From the NCBI GenBank assembly GCA_963680875.1, contig OY804578.1, forward strand, positions 2,666,001 to 2,730,000: 64,000 nt of DNA, given 5' to 3'. The notes under the pieces are model-generated. The model saw only the letters and a program-made list of their open reading frames with translations, ran no database searches and was not told the DNA's origin. Origin of the DNA: Bathymodiolus brooksi (lineage: Eukaryota; Mollusca; Bivalvia; Mytilida; Modiolidae). Positions 62,041 through 64,000 of this stretch are shown in pieces. Positions within the stretch are counted from its first letter, which is position 1; every line of letters starts with the position of its first letter. Position numbers and translations under genes: made by a program.

Positions 62041-64000
62041 TACTGACAGACAGACTGATATATACCCTATGTGACAGACAGACTGATATATACCCTATGT
62101 GACAGACAGACTGATATATACCCTATGTGACAGACAGACTGATTTTATACCCTATGTGACCGACAGACTGATATATACCCTATGTGACAGACAGACTGAT
62201 ATATACCCTATGTGACAGACAGACTGATATATACCCAATGTGACAGACAGACTGATATATACCCTATGTGACAGACAGACTGATATATACCCTATGTGAC
62301 AGACAGACTGATATATACCCTATGTGACAGACAGACTGATTATATACCCTATGTGACAGACAGACTGATATATACCCTATGTGACAGACAGACTGATATA
62401 TACCCTATGTGACAGACAGACTGATATATACTCTATGTGACAGACAGACTGATATATACCCTATGTGACAGACAGACTGATTTTATACCCTATGTGACCG
62501 ACAGACTGATATATACCCTATGTGACAGACAGACTGATATATACCCTATGTGACAGACAGACTGATATATACCCTATGTGACAGACAGACTGATTATATA
62601 CCCTATGTGACAGACAGACTGATATATACCCTATGTGACAGACAGACTGATATATACCCTATGTGACAGACAGACTGATATATACCCTATGTGACAGACA
62701 GACTGATATATACCCTATGTGACAGACAGACTGATATATACCCTATGTGACAGACAGACTGATTTTATACCCTATGTGACCGACAGACTGATATATACCC
62801 TATGTGACAGACAGACTGATATATACCCTATGTGACAGACAGACTGATATATACCCAATGTGACAGACAGACTGATATATACCCTATGTGACAGACAGAC
62901 TGATATATACCCTATGTGACAGACAGACTGATATATACCCTATGTGACAGACAGACTGATTATATACCCTATGTGACAGACAGACTGATATATACCCTAT
63001 GTGACAGACAGACTGATATATACCCTATGTGACAGACAGACTGATATATACTCTATGTGACAGACAGACTGATATATACCCTATGTGACAGACAGACTGA
63101 TTTTATACCCTATGTGACCGACAGACTGATATATACCCTATGTGACAGACAGACTGATATATACCCTATGTGACAGACAGACTGATATATACCCTATGTG
63201 ACAGACAGACTGATTATATACCCTATGTGACAGACAGACTGATATATACCCTATGTGACAGACAGACTGATATATACCCTATGTGACAGACAGACTGATA
63301 TATACCCTATGTGACAGACAGACTGATTATATACCCTATGTGACAGACTGATATATACCCTATGTGACAGACAGACTGATTATATACCCTATGTGACAGA
63401 CAGACTGATATATACCCTATGTGACAGACAGACTGATATATACCCTATGTGACAGACAGACTGATATATACCCTATGTGACAGACAGACTGATATATACC
63501 CTATGTGACAGACAGACTGATTATATACCCTATGTGACAGACAGACTGATATATACCCTATGTGACAGACAGACTGATTATATACCCTATGTGACAGACT
63601 GATATATACCCTATGTGACAGACAGACTGATTATATACCCTATGTGACAGACAGACTGATATATACCCTATGTGACAGACAGACTGATATATACCCTATG
63701 TGACAGACAGACTGATATATACCCTATGTGACAGACAGACTGATATATACCCTATGTGACAGACAGACTGATATATACCCTATGTGACAGACAGACTGAT
63801 ATATACCCTATGTGACAGACAGACTGATTATATACCCTATGTGACAGACAGACTGATATATACCCTATGTGACAGACAGACTGATATATACCCTATTTGA
63901 CAGACAGACTGATATATACCCTATGTGACAGACAGACTGATATATACCCTATGTGACAGACAGACTGATTATATACCCTATGTGACAGACAGACTGATAT
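62041..64000. repeat. 28-bp satellite array (right end outside window)
   Basis: About 70 copies of a 28-bp unit: GACAGACAGACTGATATATA then CCCTATGT. Length variants have GATTATATAC or GATTTTATAC. A compound block marked by GATTTTATACC followed by GTGACCGACAGAC recurs near 62143, 62481, 62763 and 63102, and shortened units (TGACAGACTGATA) occur near 63343 and 63593. No open frame or functional motif is visible. Confidence 0.97.

Noticed and set aside
62041..64000. Telomeric or canonical centromeric repeat
   Set aside because: No TTAGGG-type unit occurs anywhere. Position and function of these satellites on the chromosome cannot be judged from sequence alone.

Overview
This is a eukaryotic genomic window. 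It has spliced exons, tRNA-derived SINEs, DNA transposon remnants and very large satellite arrays, and no bacterial-type gene layout. By my reading of the array limits about 88% of it (roughly 56 kb) is tandem repeat. The dispersed repeats in the short unique islands resemble, from memory, families common in molluscan genomes, so a mollusc (bivalve or gastropod) is the likely source. That assignment is an inference.

The only confidently recognised gene is the middle part of a plus-strand NELFCD/TH1 orthologue (NELF-C/D subunit of the negative elongation factor, which pauses RNA polymerase II near promoters). Five exons at 20234-20343, 20539-20646, 21943-22095, 22617-22747 and 24019-24139 join in phase into 207 codons without a stop. 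Earlier exons must lie left of the window. I found no later exon before position 64000. If the gene is intact, its upstream intron therefore holds at least 20 kb of repeats and its downstream intron at least 39.8 kb.

Layout: 1-1624, 50-bp minisatellite (cut by the left edge); 1701-20140, 30/32-bp satellite with higher-order repeats; 20234-24139, the NELFCD exons, with a 35-bp minisatellite built from an exon/donor junction, two minus-strand SINEs, a five-copy ~156-bp repeat and a 116-bp duplication of an acceptor plus exon start; 24196-29117, 26-bp satellite split by a 1758-bp TTAA-flanked transposon (27141-28898); 29285-56752, 31-bp satellite; 56765-60343, the same 31-bp family in the opposite orientation; 60792-61607, an 816-bp hAT-like element with perfect 16-bp terminal inverted repeats; 62041-64000, 28-bp satellite (cut by the right edge).

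Three points stand out. Two splice-site regions of one conserved gene have been duplicated in tandem, once giving eleven copies of a donor and once giving two acceptors. The 26-bp and 31-bp satellites share a 19-position core, and the 27.5-kb central block is inverted relative to both neighbours, with an inverted repeat at each switch point. The TTAA insertion in the 26-bp satellite is clean enough to define the element to the base. Almost all open reading frames in the window are by-products of the tandem repeats and are not annotated as genes.
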